Positions 37,107-49,190 of a stretch of 55,352 nt of DNA are shown here, in pieces. Under the pieces are notes generated by a model. That model was not told the DNA's origin. It made no database searches and saw nothing but the letters and a program-made list of their open reading frames with translations. Position 1 is the first letter of the stretch; the number at the start of each line of letters is the position of its first letter. Source of the stretch: Priestia flexa NBRC 15715 (GTDB lineage Bacteria; Bacillota; Bacilli; Bacillales; Bacillaceae_H); assembly GCF_001591565.1 (NCBI RefSeq), contig NZ_BCVD01000006.1, positions 1-55,352 of the forward strand, read 5' to 3'. The position numbers were made by a program, and so were the translations under genes.

Positions 37107-37852
37107 CCCATTAACTCAGTTTGATATGAAATAGCAGATAGCACGTATAGCGGTGCTGTTTCTGCACGTAAAATTCGAGGACCGAATCCACATTTAATAA
37201 ATTGATGTTCTTCTAAAAACGCAACTTCTTGTTCTGTGAGTCCACCTTCTGGTCCAATAACAACCAAAAGCGAATCACCTGGCTGTAGATTAGATAAAAC
37301 ATGATGCAAATTAGAAGACTCACCTTGCTTAGCTACTTCTTCATACGCTACAATTTTATGCGTACAGTCGCTTGCTGCAACGAGCTGTTTTAAAGTCATC
37401 GGACTGTCAACAGCTGGCACTATGGTACGATGAGATTGCTCTGCAGCTTCCTTTGCAATTTTGTTCCATCGCTCTAATTTCTTTTTACCTTTTTTCTCGT
37501 CCCATTTCACAATGGAGCGATCCGCAATAAAAGGGATAAACCTCGTTGCGCCAAGTTCTGTCCCTTTTTGAATAATAAGCTCAAGCTTATCCCCTTTAGG
37601 CAACCCGCTCACAATCGTAACTGTCACAGGCATTTCTTTTTCTTCACTTAGCCATTCTATAATGGATCCTTGGATTTCGTCAGTGGAAATCATTTCAATC
37701 TCACAGAGAGCCGCTTGTCCATTTTCATTGCAACAAATAATACGTTCTCCTTCTGACATTCTCATCACTCGCTGAATGTGGTGAGCATCTGATTCAGTAA
37801 TTCTCACCGTTTTATCAACAAATTGATCATTTTTTAGAAAATAACGTTGCAC
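37103..37852 (-). CDS. rsmE: 16S rRNA (uracil-1498-N3)-methyltransferase RsmE
   Basis: A 249-residue SPOUT-class methyltransferase for U1498 of 16S rRNA. The N-terminal PUA-like part begins QRYFLKNDQF, and the SAM knot is marked by VIGPEGGLTEQEV and GFGPRILRAETAPLYVLS. The start is GTG, five bases after AAGGTG. It lies 20 bp after prmA. Confidence 0.95.
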   Translation of the reverse strand: MQRYFLKNDQFVDKTVRITESDAHHIQRVMRMSEGERIICCNENGQAALCEIEMISTDEIQGSIIEWLSEEKEMPVTVTIVSGLPKGDKLELIIQKGTELGATRFIPFIADRSIVKWDEKKGKKKLERWNKIAKEAAEQSHRTIVPAVDSPMTLKQLVAASDCTHKIVAYEEVAKQGESSNLHHVLSNLQPGDSLLVVIGPEGGLTEQEVAFLEEHQFIKCGFGPRILRAETAPLYVLSAISYQTELMG

Positions 37853-37871
37853 AGCTACACCTTCTCACTTA

Positions 37872-38813
37872 TCAAGCTTGTTTAGTCGCAATAATAGCTA
37901 CCCAATCTTCCATCATTGTTACTTCTTCAATAACAAATCCAGCCTTCACAAGCGCTTCTTTTACTTCTTCTTTCTTGGCACTAATTATGCCTGATGTAAT
38001 AAATGAACCGCCTGGCTTCAGAACCGCATATGCATCGTCAACAAAACGAACAATAATTTCTGCTAAAATATTTGCAACAACAACGTCTACAGGACCTTCA
38101 ATATTATTTAAAAGGTTATTTTGAGCAACCGTTACAGCATCTTGCACTTTGTTTAGCTTTACGTTTAAACGAGCAGAACGAACGGCTACTTCATCAAGAT
38201 CAAGTGCTCTTACAGATTTTGCTCCAAGCATTGCTGCACCAATACTTAAAACGCCAGAACCTGTTCCAACATCGATAACCGTATCATTTTCTTTAACCGT
38301 TCGTTCAAGTCCTTGCAAAGACATGACCGTTGTTGGGTGGGTCCCTGTTCCAAACGCCATCCCTGGATCTAATTCAATAATTAATTCATCTGTGTTGACT
38401 TTTTCATAGTTTTCCCAAGTAGGGACAATTGTAAAACGCTCAGATATTTTTACAGGATGATAATATTTCTTCCATGCAGTTGCCCACTCTTCTTCATTTA
38501 CCTCACTGATTGTCACCTTGTTTGCACCTAAATCAAAGTCATAAACTAACAGGCCGTTAATAGCCTCTTTAATACCTTCAACCGTCTCACCTAAGAAGCT
38601 ATTTACAGGAAGGTATGCTTTTACAATTACGCCTTCTTCAGGGTAATCATCGGCATTAAGCTGGTAGATTTCCCCAAAAGTTGTATCCCTTTCTTTTATT
38701 AAATCTGCAGGATCTTCGATTACAACACCGCTCGCTCCTGATTCATGTAAAATATGTGAGATTGGTTCAATCGCTTCCTGTGTCGTATGAATACAAATTT
38801 CAGACCATTTCAT
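37872..38813 (-). CDS. prmA: Ribosomal protein L11 methyltransferase PrmA
   Basis: A 313-residue SAM-dependent enzyme that trimethylates L11. An N-terminal substrate-recognition domain (~1-100) is followed by the methyltransferase core with [14 protein letters not shown] and NPF-type motif [10 protein letters not shown]. Conservation suggests the start [11 protein letters not shown] (38813), although TTG 38822 is better spaced from AGAAGGG. It is separated from dnaJ by a hairpin. Confidence 0.94.
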   Translation of the reverse strand: MKWSEICIHTTQEAIEPISHILHESGASGVVIEDPADLIKERDTTFGEIYQLNADDYPEEGVIVKAYLPVNSFLGETVEGIKEAINGLLVYDFDLGANKVTISEVNEEEWATAWKKYYHPVKISERFTIVPTWENYEKVNTDELIIELDPGMAFGTGTHPTTVMSLQGLERTVKENDTVIDVGTGSGVLSIGAAMLGAKSVRALDLDEVAVRSARLNVKLNKVQDAVTVAQNNLLNNIEGPVDVVVANILAEIIVRFVDDAYAVLKPGGSFITSGIISAKKEEVKEALVKAGFVIEEVTMMEDWVAIIATKQA

Positions 38814-38865
38814 CTCTACCAACTTCATCCCTTCTATTTTTTCACTTCATTTTGTTTTATGACAG

Positions 38866-38901
38866 CTGACAGGTTGGTAAAGCATTTTACCAACCTGTCA
38901 G
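38866..38901 (-). terminator. Long hairpin between dnaJ and prmA
   Basis: A perfect 16-bp stem (38866-38881 with 38886-38901), four-base loop and no T tract, seven bases after dnaJ. It may be a partial terminator or an RNA-processing site within the heat-shock operon. Confidence 0.6.
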
Positions 38902-38907
38902 TGTTTA

Positions 38908-40035
38908 CTATTCGCCTTTAATTGCTCTCTTTACTTTTGCAAAGAAAGAATCGTGCTGCTCATCAACTGCTTCTTGTCCGCTTAATTCTGCGAATTCTCG
39001 GATCAATTGTTTTTGTTTCTCAGAAAGCTTTGTTGGTGTAACAACGCGCACGTGAATATGCTGGTCACCCTGACCATATCCTCGAACGTTTGCTACACCT
39101 TTCCCTTTTAGTCGGAACCTTGTACCCGTTTGCGTACCTGCAGGAATTTTCAACTTTACTTTTCCATGCAGCGTCGGTACTTCCACTTCATCTCCCAGTG
39201 CGGCTTGTGCAAAGGTTAACGGCATTTCACAATAAATATCATCACCGTCACGCTCAAAGAGTTCATGTGATCGAACGTTAAACACAACGTATAAGTCTCC
39301 AGATGGACCGCCATTTGCACCAGGTTCTCCTTGGCCACTCACGCGAAGCTGTTGACCATCATCCACACCAGCTGGAATTTTCACATTAATTTTGCGACGT
39401 TTTGTTACTTTTCCTTCTCCGTGACATGTTGAACATTTCTGCTCAATTTTCTTACCAGTTCCATTACAATGATGGCAAGCACGACGGTTTACTACACGAC
39501 CAAACGGCGTGTTTTGTTCCACATTTAATTGCCCAGAACCGTTACAGTGTGAACATGTGCTTACTTTTGTACCTGGCTTTGCACCTGACCCATTACATGT
39601 GTCACATGTTTCTTCACGAGGAATTTCAATTGTTGTTTCTTTCCCAAATACCGCTTCTTCAAACGATAACGTCATCGTATATTGTAAATCGGCACCTTGT
39701 CTTGGCGCATTAGGGTCTCTTCTACGACCTCCACCACCAAAGATTGAACTAAAAATATCTTCAAAGCCAAAGCCGCCAAAGTCTGATCCGCCGCCAAAAC
39801 CACCAAAGCCTTGATTTGGATCAGTATGACCAAATTGATCATAGTGTGCTTTCTTTTGATCATCACTCAATACTTCATATGCTTCTTTGACTTCTTTAAA
39901 TTGCTCTGCAGCATCCTCGGCTTTATTAATATCTGGATGATATTTTTTTGAAAGCTTACGGTACGCTTTTTTAATTTCATCTTTTGTAGCGCCTTTGCTG
40001 ATGCCGAGTACTTCATAGTAATCTCGCTTACTCAT
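38908..40035 (-). CDS. dnaJ: Co-chaperone DnaJ
   Basis: A 375-residue Hsp40 that stimulates DnaK's ATPase and delivers substrates. It has a J domain with YHPDINK, a Gly/Phe-rich linker (~75-100), four zinc-finger repeats ([32 protein letters not shown]) and the C-terminal substrate domain. ATG 40035 (or TTG 40038) follows GGGAGTGAG. Unusually, a terminator and a promoter lie between dnaK and dnaJ. Confidence 0.97.
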   Translation of the reverse strand: MSKRDYYEVLGISKGATKDEIKKAYRKLSKKYHPDINKAEDAAEQFKEVKEAYEVLSDDQKKAHYDQFGHTDPNQGFGGFGGGSDFGGFGFEDIFSSIFGGGGRRRDPNAPRQGADLQYTMTLSFEEAVFGKETTIEIPREETCDTCNGSGAKPGTKVSTCSHCNGSGQLNVEQNTPFGRVVNRRACHHCNGTGKKIEQKCSTCHGEGKVTKRRKINVKIPAGVDDGQQLRVSGQGEPGANGGPSGDLYVVFNVRSHELFERDGDDIYCEMPLTFAQAALGDEVEVPTLHGKVKLKIPAGTQTGTRFRLKGKGVANVRGYGQGDQHIHVRVVTPTKLSEKQKQLIREFAELSGQEAVDEQHDSFFAKVKRAIKGE

Positions 40036-40070
40036 CAATACTCACTCCCGAATCGTTTCACATAAACGTA

Positions 40071-40100
40071 ATTGTATCATCATTAATCTTTCCATCGCAA
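40071..40100 (-). promoter_or_regulatory. Candidate promoter of dnaJ
   Basis: On the minus strand TTGCGA (40095-40100), an 18-base spacer and TGA-TACAAT (-10 at 40071-40076), including the extended -10 dinucleotide. The start codon lies 36 bases downstream. Confidence 0.5.
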
Positions 40101-40154
40101 CAGAAAAGTTAAGCGACACACCGAACCTATTGTGAATTGCTATTTTTGTACGTT

Positions 40155-40194
40155 AAAAAAGTCAAAGCCAAGAGATAGCTTGACTTTGACTTTT
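40155..40194 (-). terminator. Intrinsic terminator between dnaK and dnaJ
   Basis: On the minus strand AAAGTCAAAG/CTTTGACTTT plus an inner CAAG/CTTG stem, directly followed by six T (40155-40160). It lies about 50 bases past the dnaK stop. Confidence 0.75.
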
Positions 40195-40246
40195 GAAATC
40201 CTGTGAATTGCACCGTGGCGTCCTTCACATTAGTCGTCAAGATGCA

Positions 40247-42651
<2,405 letters not shown>

Positions 42652-42750
42652 TTCCTTCACCTCCTTAAAGTTAGAGCACGTTCATGCTGCTGTCTATTTT
42701 ATCATAGGAAAGACAGGAAGCAATGACTTCCAGCACTTTCCTTTTATTTT

Positions 42751-43779
42751 TTATTGCTTGTATAAATTCGTTAATAAACGAGACATGTCAGAAGATAACA
42801 ATGTCATTAAGCTAATAGCTCGCGCATATTCCATACGAGTCGGTCCTAATAAAGCAATGGTACCAATTTGTTCTTCACCAAACGAATACGTAGCAGTAAT
42901 TAAACTACAATCAGCCATTTCGTTTACTTCATTCTCACGGCCAATTTTAACGTGAATACCAGATTCACTAGACGTTAAAAGCTGTGAAAACTCTTTTTCA
43001 TGTTCAATAATAGTGAATAAATCACGAATTTTATCAATGTTATGAAACTCAGGCTGAGCAAACATATTCGTTTTTCCACCGATAACCATTTTACCGCTTG
43101 TATTCAGCTTTAACGTATCGCTTAAAATCGTCATCGTTTCTTTATACCCTCGAATATGATTTTTTAACAATAAAGCTACTTCTTTATACATCTTATCATG
43201 TAGCTCAGTAATCCGAACGCCTACTAGCTTATCGTTTAAAATATTGACCATCTTCTCAATATCTGATGCGCCAATACCAGTAGGTAAAGTAATGGTACGA
43301 TGCTGTACGTGACCTGTATCTGTAACAATAATAGCAACGGCTGACTCCTCAGTTAACGGCAAAATCTGCAGCTGCTTGAGCTTATTCGTTACTGCTTTAG
43401 GGCCAAGCACAATGGACGTTAAGCTTGTTAAGTCTGATAAAATTTGAGCAGATTTTTGCACAATCTCTTCCAGTTCAACAACTCGTTCAGCAAAGAGAGA
43501 CTTAACTGTTGAAATATCTTCATTCGTTAATAGCTGCGGAGATAACAAATGATCCACATAATAGCGATATCCTTTTTCGGATGGAACGCGCCCTGAAGAT
43601 GTATGAGTTTTTTCAATAAAGCCCAGCTCTTCTAAATCAGACATTTCATTGCGAATTGTTGCTGAACTAAAGTTAATTTCACTTTTTTTAGAAAGTGTAC
43701 GAGAGCCAACAGGCTGTGCAGATCGAATAAAATCATCAATTATGACTTGTAAAATTAATAGTTGTCGATCAGTAAGCAC
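42751..43779 (-). CDS. hrcA: Heat-inducible transcription repressor HrcA
   Basis: The 342-residue repressor that binds CIRCE and controls dnaK- and groE-class genes. The N-terminal winged helix includes [22 protein letters not shown] and [33 protein letters not shown]-like dimer domains follow. The start is GTG 43779 with AGAGGTGAT upstream. It is the first gene of the operon and represses itself through the operator 15 bp away. Confidence 0.97.
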   Translation of the reverse strand: MLTDRQLLILQVIIDDFIRSAQPVGSRTLSKKSEINFSSATIRNEMSDLEELGFIEKTHTSSGRVPSEKGYRYYVDHLLSPQLLTNEDISTVKSLFAERVVELEEIVQKSAQILSDLTSLTSIVLGPKAVTNKLKQLQILPLTEESAVAIIVTDTGHVQHRTITLPTGIGASDIEKMVNILNDKLVGVRITELHDKMYKEVALLLKNHIRGYKETMTILSDTLKLNTSGKMVIGGKTNMFAQPEFHNIDKIRDLFTIIEHEKEFSQLLTSSESGIHVKIGRENEVNEMADCSLITATYSFGEEQIGTIALLGPTRMEYARAISLMTLLSSDMSRLLTNLYKQ

Positions 43780-43794
43780 GTTTCATCACCTCTG

Positions 43795-43821
43795 TTAGCA
43801 CTCTAAAAGCTTGAGTGCTAA
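43795..43821. promoter_or_regulatory. CIRCE operator
   Basis: A perfect TTAGCACTC-N9-GAGTGCTAA inverted repeat (43795-43803 and 43813-43821), the HrcA binding site, between the promoter and hrcA. Confidence 0.98.
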
Positions 43822-43831
43822 ATCTAATAAT

Positions 43832-43861
43832 AAATTACCAAATCATTATGGGTCATGTCAA
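43832..43861 (-). promoter_or_regulatory. Promoter of hrcA-grpE-dnaK
   Basis: On the minus strand a perfect TTGACA (43856-43861), an 18-base spacer and TGG-TAATTT (extended -10; hexamer 43832-43837). CIRCE begins 10 bases beyond it. Confidence 0.6.
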
Positions 43862-43864
43862 CGA

Positions 43865-45004
43865 TTAGATTCCACCAATAAATGCCTGGAATACCTCATT
43901 TCCTAAAAAGCGCCCTTTTTTTGTTAGTCGCAGCGAACTTTCGGTTTGTTCCAGCAATCCTTTGTTTGTATATTCTTTTATTGGCTCAGAAAAAACATCA
44001 TTCATTTCAACTTTATACTTTTCGTAAAAGCTAGCTTTGTTAACACCATTTGTTTTACGCAATCCTAGAAACATCTCTTCTTCCATTCTTTCCACTTTTG
44101 AAACAGAAATTTCATCTAAATAAGCATGATTCGTTTCAGTAACGGCCTGCATATATTTTTTTAACGGTGCAATATTCGATCGTCTAATTCCATCAATGTA
44201 GCTATGAGCTCCCGCTCCTATCCCGTAGTAATCATTATTATTCCAATACGTCAGGTTATGGAGGCTTTCGTAGCCTGAACGAGCAAAATTGCTAATTTCA
44301 TACTGAGAATATCCATGCTTATCCATCTCATCCATTAACATCTCGTACATAAACGCTTCATCTTCTTGAGAAGGCACACGAAGCTTTCCTTTATTCATTA
44401 AGTTATAAAATACGGTTTTAGGCTCAATGATAAGAGAATAAGCAGATATATGCTCGACATCCAGTGAAAATGCAATATCAAGCGTTTCTTTGAAATCAGA
44501 AATCGTTTGTCCAGGCAAGCTGTACATTAAATCTAAGCTAATATTTCTAAACCCTATTTTTCTCGCTTCGTCAACAGCTTGAAATGCTTGCTGGTTGCTA
44601 TGAACACGTCCAATTTTTTCAAGAAGCTGTTCATTGAACGTTTGAACACCAATGCTCAATCGATCTACACCGTACGCATGTAAAATTCGTAACTTCTCTT
44701 CTGTTAGCTCATTAGGATTTGCTTCAAACGTAAACTCTTTTACATCATGAACTGGAAACGATTCATGAATGGATTCTAAAAAGTACGTCAGTTGCTTTTC
44801 ATCAAGGGCTGTCGGAGTTCCTCCACCGACAAAAATCGTCTTTAAATCATTAGCTGGATACCTTTCTACCGTCTGCTTCATCTCATCTCTCATTTTTTCT
44901 AGATAAGGCATAACGGGCTGATTTTTGAAAAATACTTTATTAAAGTCACAATAGTGACAAATATGATGACAAAAAGGAATGTGCAGGTAAGCTGCTTCAA
45001 TCAT
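43865..45004 (-). CDS. hemW: Heme chaperone HemW-like radical SAM protein
   Basis: A 379-residue radical-SAM protein once annotated as oxygen-independent coproporphyrinogen oxidase (HemN). The cluster motif is C12-HHI-C16-HY-C19. The HNxxYW motif (LHNLTYW) marks the HemW branch, which binds haem and hands it to apoproteins. ATG 45004 lies six bases after GAGGTGG. It precedes hrcA but ends before the hrcA promoter. Confidence 0.92.
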   Translation of the reverse strand: MIEAAYLHIPFCHHICHYCDFNKVFFKNQPVMPYLEKMRDEMKQTVERYPANDLKTIFVGGGTPTALDEKQLTYFLESIHESFPVHDVKEFTFEANPNELTEEKLRILHAYGVDRLSIGVQTFNEQLLEKIGRVHSNQQAFQAVDEARKIGFRNISLDLMYSLPGQTISDFKETLDIAFSLDVEHISAYSLIIEPKTVFYNLMNKGKLRVPSQEDEAFMYEMLMDEMDKHGYSQYEISNFARSGYESLHNLTYWNNNDYYGIGAGAHSYIDGIRRSNIAPLKKYMQAVTETNHAYLDEISVSKVERMEEEMFLGLRKTNGVNKASFYEKYKVEMNDVFSEPIKEYTNKGLLEQTESSLRLTKKGRFLGNEVFQAFIGGI

Positions 45005-45038
45005 CGTCTTCCACCTCAAAATAGTTAAAGTAAATGAT

Positions 45039-45071
45039 AAAAATACCGCAGATGCTCTCTGCGGTATTTTT
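45039..45071 (-). terminator. Terminator of lepA
   Basis: A perfect stem of about 14 bp (45039-45052 with 45058-45071), five-base loop and flanking T tract on the minus strand, between lepA and hemW. Confidence 0.9.
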
Positions 45072-45159
45072 TATCGTAACGCGTCTTTAATCGCTCTACG
45101 CTATAGTGTAACAAATCAATCAGTTATAAAACACTAAACTGCTTATATTAAATGATTTC

Positions 45160-46986
45160 TCACTCTTCATCCATACGCAGTACAGCCATGAATGCTTCTT
45201 GTGGAACTTCTACTGATCCGACTTGCTTCATTCGTTTTTTACCTTCTTTTTGTTTCTCAAGAAGCTTACGCTTACGAGAAATATCTCCACCGTAACATTT
45301 TGCTAATACATTTTTACGAATGGCTTTGATTGTTGAACGTGCTACAATCTTTTGACCAATAGCTGCCTGAATAGGGACTTCAAACTGCTGACGTGGAATC
45401 AGCTCTCTAAGCTTCTCTACGATAATCTTACCGCGGTCGTACGCTGAGTCACGGTGCACGATGAAGGACAGTGCATCGACTTTTTCTGCATTTAATAAGA
45501 TATCCATTTTCACAAGCTTAGATTCTTTGTAACCAATTAATTCGTAATCGAAGGATGCATACCCTTTTGTGTTTGATTTTAATTGATCAAAGAAATCATA
45601 CACGATTTCAGCTAGCGGAATCTCATACACAATGCTCACTCGATTCGCATCTAAATACTGCATGTCGATGAAGTTACCGCGCTTCTTCTGACAAAGCTCC
45701 ATAACAGCTCCTACATAATCATTAGGAACCATCATCGTTGCTTTTACATACGGCTCTTCCACTTTTTCAATCTTTTGAGCGTCTGGCATATTAGACGGGT
45801 TATCAACAGATACTTTCTCGCCATCCGTCATGTAAACATCGTAGATAACACTTGGTGCTGTTGTAATCAAGTCAATCTTAAACTCACGCTCGATACGCTC
45901 TTGGATAATTTCCATGTGAAGCAGGCCTAAGAATCCACAGCGGAAGCCGAATCCTAATGCTTGAGATGTCTCTGGTTCAAATTGAAGGGCAGAATCATTC
46001 AGCTCCAGTTTTTCTAAGGCTTCACGTAAGTCATTATATTTTGCTGTATCAATTGGATACAAGCCGCAATATACCATTGGATTTAAACGACGGTAACCTG
46101 GTAATGGTTCAGTTGCACCATTTTTAGCAAGCGTAATCGTATCCCCTACACGTGTATCTCCTACGTTTTTAATAGCAGCTGTTAAATATCCTACATCTCC
46201 AACAGATAGTTGGTCTTGTGGAACTGCTTTTGGTGTTAATACACCAATTTCTGTTACTTCAAACTCTTTGCCCGTTGCCATCATGCGAATTTTATCGCCT
46301 GTTTTGACCGACCCTTCTACAATACGAATAGATGCAACAACACCACGATACGCATCATAGAATGAATCAAAAATTAAGGCTTTTAAAGGCCCTTCAGGAT
46401 CGCCTTCAGGAGCAGGTACCTTTTCTACAATTTGCTCTAAAATCTCTTCAATTCCAATACCTGCTTTTGCAGAAGCGAGCACTGCTTCTGAAGCATCTAA
46501 GCCAATTACATCTTCCACTTCTTGACGTACGCGTTCAGGCTCAGCACTTGGAAGGTCAATTTTATTAATAACCGGTAAGATTTCCAAATCATTATCTAGC
46601 GCTAAGTATACGTTTGCTAATGTTTGCGCTTCAATTCCCTGAGCTGCATCCACTACAAGAATTGCTCCTTCACAAGCTGCAAGACTACGAGACACTTCAT
46701 ATGTAAAATCGACGTGCCCTGGAGTATCAATTAAATGGAAAATATATTCTTCCCCATCTTTTGCTTTATACTTAAGCTGAACAGCATTTAGCTTAATAGT
46801 AATTCCACGCTCACGTTCTAAATCCATAGAATCCAAAAGCTGAGCTTTCATTTCGCGCTGCGTAAGCGCATTTGTCTTTTCTAAAATACGGTCAGCTAAT
46901 GTTGACTTTCCGTGATCTATATGAGCAATAATCGAAAAGTTTCTAATTTTCGACTGTCGGTTTAACTTCGCTTCTCTATCCATCAT
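45160..46986 (-). CDS. lepA: Elongation factor 4 (LepA)
   Basis: A 608-residue translational GTPase acting on the ribosome (back-translocation/biogenesis). G1 AHIDHGKST (residues ~21-29), G3 DTPGHVDF, G4 NKIDLP; the C-terminal LepA-specific domain includes GYASFDYEL and [23 protein letters not shown] 46986 is seven bases after GGAG. It stands alone, ending at a strong terminator. Confidence 0.97.
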   Translation of the reverse strand: MMDREAKLNRQSKIRNFSIIAHIDHGKSTLADRILEKTNALTQREMKAQLLDSMDLERERGITIKLNAVQLKYKAKDGEEYIFHLIDTPGHVDFTYEVSRSLAACEGAILVVDAAQGIEAQTLANVYLALDNDLEILPVINKIDLPSAEPERVRQEVEDVIGLDASEAVLASAKAGIGIEEILEQIVEKVPAPEGDPEGPLKALIFDSFYDAYRGVVASIRIVEGSVKTGDKIRMMATGKEFEVTEIGVLTPKAVPQDQLSVGDVGYLTAAIKNVGDTRVGDTITLAKNGATEPLPGYRRLNPMVYCGLYPIDTAKYNDLREALEKLELNDSALQFEPETSQALGFGFRCGFLGLLHMEIIQERIEREFKIDLITTAPSVIYDVYMTDGEKVSVDNPSNMPDAQKIEKVEEPYVKATMMVPNDYVGAVMELCQKKRGNFIDMQYLDANRVSIVYEIPLAEIVYDFFDQLKSNTKGYASFDYELIGYKESKLVKMDILLNAEKVDALSFIVHRDSAYDRGKIIVEKLRELIPRQQFEVPIQAAIGQKIVARSTIKAIRKNVLAKCYGGDISRKRKLLEKQKEGKKRMKQVGSVEVPQEAFMAVLRMDEE

Positions 46987-47096
46987 TTTTTCACTCCTAC
47001 TGAAAATCGGCAAAATACACTAAAGTAAATTATAACAACACATCAGTCAACATTCAATAAACTTCTCAAAGGAAGGAGAGAGATGAGCTCAATAGT

Positions 47097-47146
47097 AAAG
47101 CAGAGCAGCTTTAATGTATAGCGAAACATTAAGGCTGCTCTGCTTT
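47097..47146 (-). terminator. Terminator of gpr-yqxA
   Basis: A 21-bp stem with one G-U pair (47097-47117 with 47126-47146) and an 8-base loop just past the yqxA stop; only a weak T tract on the minus strand. Confidence 0.65.
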
Positions 47147-47152
47147 GTTGTT

Positions 47153-47488
47153 TTATACAAACAGGTTATGAAAAGCTTCGACTGCTTTTTGCATAACAGC
47201 CTGTATGCCGTTAGCTAAGCTTTTTCCGATTGAAGAAAAAAAGTTAAATGCCTTTCGCTCTTCCAGTAGCTTTTGTTTTTCTTCAAGGTCCACAACTCGC
47301 TTGTTGCCCATTACATCTGCTTCTACTTCGCCCTCGCTCGTTTTAGAAACTGTAAAAACTTGCTGAATACTAGGGTCATCATACCCTTTCATCTTAATTA
47401 GCCCTTGCTGGGCAGTCTGCATCCCTAATAGTACACCGAACAATAACACAACGCTTAGCAGCAGCGACTTCATCATGAATTTCGCCAT
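47153..47488 (-). CDS. yqxA: DUF3679 family protein YqxA
   Basis: A 111-residue protein with an N-terminal membrane span or signal sequence (residues ~6-24) and an extracytoplasmic helical remainder. It matches YqxA by the conserved VLLFGVLLGMQTAQQGL stretch and by place. Function unknown; spore-associated expression is inferred from gpr linkage. AAGGAG lies just before the ATG. In B. subtilis spoIIP lies between yqxA and gpr; here the gap is only 81 bp. Confidence 0.85.
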   Translation of the reverse strand: MAKFMMKSLLLSVVLLFGVLLGMQTAQQGLIKMKGYDDPSIQQVFTVSKTSEGEVEADVMGNKRVVDLEEKQKLLEERKAFNFFSSIGKSLANGIQAVMQKAVEAFHNLFV

Positions 47489-47569
47489 GAGAATGCTCCT
47501 TTCATCTAAACATACCTATTCATTTTCGTAGTATTCATTATGGGATACTTCTTCTTGTTTCATTCACTT

Positions 47570-48682
47570 TTAATGAGTATAAGATCCAAAGTTTCCTTGA
47601 TCCACTTCATGGTGAAGAGCTGCGTTCAGCCCTCCAGCTACCACGTTGGCCATCTCTTCTATAAATAAGTCAACTTCTTTTGGTGTAACCATCAAATTAT
47701 GACCTAACGGCGCTAACACCTCATGAATTAAACGACGCTTTTCTTCATCAGGTAACGTACCAATCATTCCTAAATACGTTTGACGATGTTCTTCGCTTGG
47801 TAAATCTTCGTCAGTTAACTGTTTTTTTTCTCCAAACGTCATTCCAGAAGGGATAAGAGACTTCGAAGGCTTGTCTTGTTCATTCATCTCACGTCCAAAA
47901 TGCTTTAAAATAAAATCAATGGTATCGCTTGTAATTGATACCGCATCAACAACTGTGGGTATACCGATTGCAATTACTGGGATACCTAGCGTTTCATAGC
48001 TAATTTCTTTTCGTTTATTTCCAACTCCAGAGCCGGGATGAATACCTGAATCTGAAATTTGAATCGTTGCGTTCACACGTTCGATTGAACGAGCTGCTAA
48101 AGCATCAACCGCAATAATAAAGTCAGGTTTTACTTTTTGGACAACACCAAAGATAATATCGCTCGTTTCAATTCCCGTAATCCCCATTACACCAGGTATA
48201 ATAGCACTTACCGGACGGAACCCTTCTTCTACGCTTTCAGGCTGTAGAGCAAATAAATGACGAGTGATTAATAAATTTTCGACCGTCTTTGGTCCAAGTG
48301 CATCCGGAGTAACGCTGCTGTTTCCAAGACCGACTACTAAACAACTTGCATCATCTGGGATATTCAAGCCTTTTATAAAATGATTTAGTTCTTCGGCAAA
48401 TACTTCTTCCATCTTTTCCTGCTTTTCGGTATCCTGCTCGCGAATTCCAACAGATTCTAGAGTAAGATAGCGACCTTTTTTCTTTCCAATCGTTTGGGCA
48501 CCTCGTTCAGTTATTTCGACTAAAGATACCTTTACTCCATCGACATCTTTCTCTTTAAAAATAACGCCTTCAAGCTCAGACTGCTTGGCTTGCTTTTCAT
48601 TGTCTTCAACAGCCATCGTTCTTGCTTCCACGGCTAAATCAGTGCGAATACTATATTGACTTAAGTCTAAGTTTTCATTCAT
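47570..48682 (-). CDS. gpr: Germination protease GPR
   Basis: A 370-residue endopeptidase that degrades small acid-soluble spore proteins at the start of germination. It is made as a zymogen: by family knowledge 15 residues are removed, and the site is visible as IRTD15|L16AVEA, resembling an SASP cleavage site. Core motifs include [21 protein letters not shown] and [14 protein letters not shown] forespore-type promoter stands upstream. The sequence is very close, from memory, to the B. megaterium protein. Confidence 0.96.
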   Translation of the reverse strand: MNENLDLSQYSIRTDLAVEARTMAVEDNEKQAKQSELEGVIFKEKDVDGVKVSLVEITERGAQTIGKKKGRYLTLESVGIREQDTEKQEKMEEVFAEELNHFIKGLNIPDDASCLVVGLGNSSVTPDALGPKTVENLLITRHLFALQPESVEEGFRPVSAIIPGVMGITGIETSDIIFGVVQKVKPDFIIAVDALAARSIERVNATIQISDSGIHPGSGVGNKRKEISYETLGIPVIAIGIPTVVDAVSITSDTIDFILKHFGREMNEQDKPSKSLIPSGMTFGEKKQLTDEDLPSEEHRQTYLGMIGTLPDEEKRRLIHEVLAPLGHNLMVTPKEVDLFIEEMANVVAGGLNAALHHEVDQGNFGSYTH

Positions 48683-48714
48683 TGCAGACCCTCCTCAGCT
48701 ATTATCATAGAAGT

Positions 48715-48745
48715 TAGTTTCACCTCTTGCTAATTAATTCATGCA
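48715..48745 (-). promoter_or_regulatory. Sigma-F/sigma-G-type promoter of gpr
   Basis: On the minus strand TGCATG (48740-48745), a 15-base spacer and GGTGAAACTA (48715-48724), which fits the sigma-F -10 consensus GGNRANAMTD at every position. Confidence 0.65.
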
Positions 48746-48818
48746 CGAGAGCGATAAAATTCCTTTTAGGTGCTATTGCATTATAGCCGTGGGTTTGATA
48801 AAATATCCTTTGTTCTTA

Positions 48819-48846
48819 TTGTAAGAAATGTCGAGTTCTATATAAT
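48819..48846 (+). promoter_or_regulatory. Candidate promoter of rpsT
   Basis: TTGTAA (48819-48824), a 16-base spacer and TATAAT (48841-48846); a second TATAAT lies at 48856-48861 closer to the gene. Confidence 0.5.
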
Positions 48847-48878
48847 CTCGATTGTTATAATTTCGGGAGGTGAAACGA

Positions 48879-49145
48879 ATGCCAAACATTAAATCAGCTA
48901 TCAAACGTGTAAAAACTGCTGAAGCTCGTCGTGCACATAACATCCAAGTAAAATCTGCTATGCGTACTGCTATCAAAAACTTTGAAGCTTTAGTTGAAAA
49001 CAACGATGTAGATAATGCAAAAGCAGCATACTCTGTTGCTTCTAAAAAATTAGACAAGGCTGCACAAAAAGGTCTTATCCACAAAAACGCTGCAGCTCGT
49101 CAAAAATCTCGCTTAGCGCAAAAACTTAACGGTTTATCTGCATAA
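48879..49145 (+). CDS. rpsT: 30S ribosomal protein S20
   Basis: An 88-residue, helical, basic small-subunit protein ([18 protein letters not shown] ... [16 protein letters not shown]). ATG 48879 follows GGGAGGTG; an in-frame start nine bases earlier overlaps that site. It is transcribed alone, opposite to its neighbours, and ends at a strong terminator. Confidence 0.98.
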   Translation: MPNIKSAIKRVKTAEARRAHNIQVKSAMRTAIKNFEALVENNDVDNAKAAYSVASKKLDKAAQKGLIHKNAAARQKSRLAQKLNGLSA

Positions 49146-49151
49146 TAAGCG

Positions 49152-49182
49152 AAAAAACGATCCCTATAGGATCGTTTTTTTT
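49152..49182 (+). terminator. Terminator of rpsT (and convergent holA)
   Basis: A stem of about 12 bp (49152-49163 with 49170-49181) flanked by A and T tracts, so it can act on both strands. Confidence 0.9.
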
Positions 49183-49190
49183 ATGTTTTG

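Noticed and set aside
47082-47117. An 11-codon plus-strand frame (MSSIVKQSSFNV) after a good GGAGAG site
   Set aside because: It lies opposite to all neighbours, mostly inside the arm of the yqxA terminator, and has no promoter that I can place; chance match more likely.
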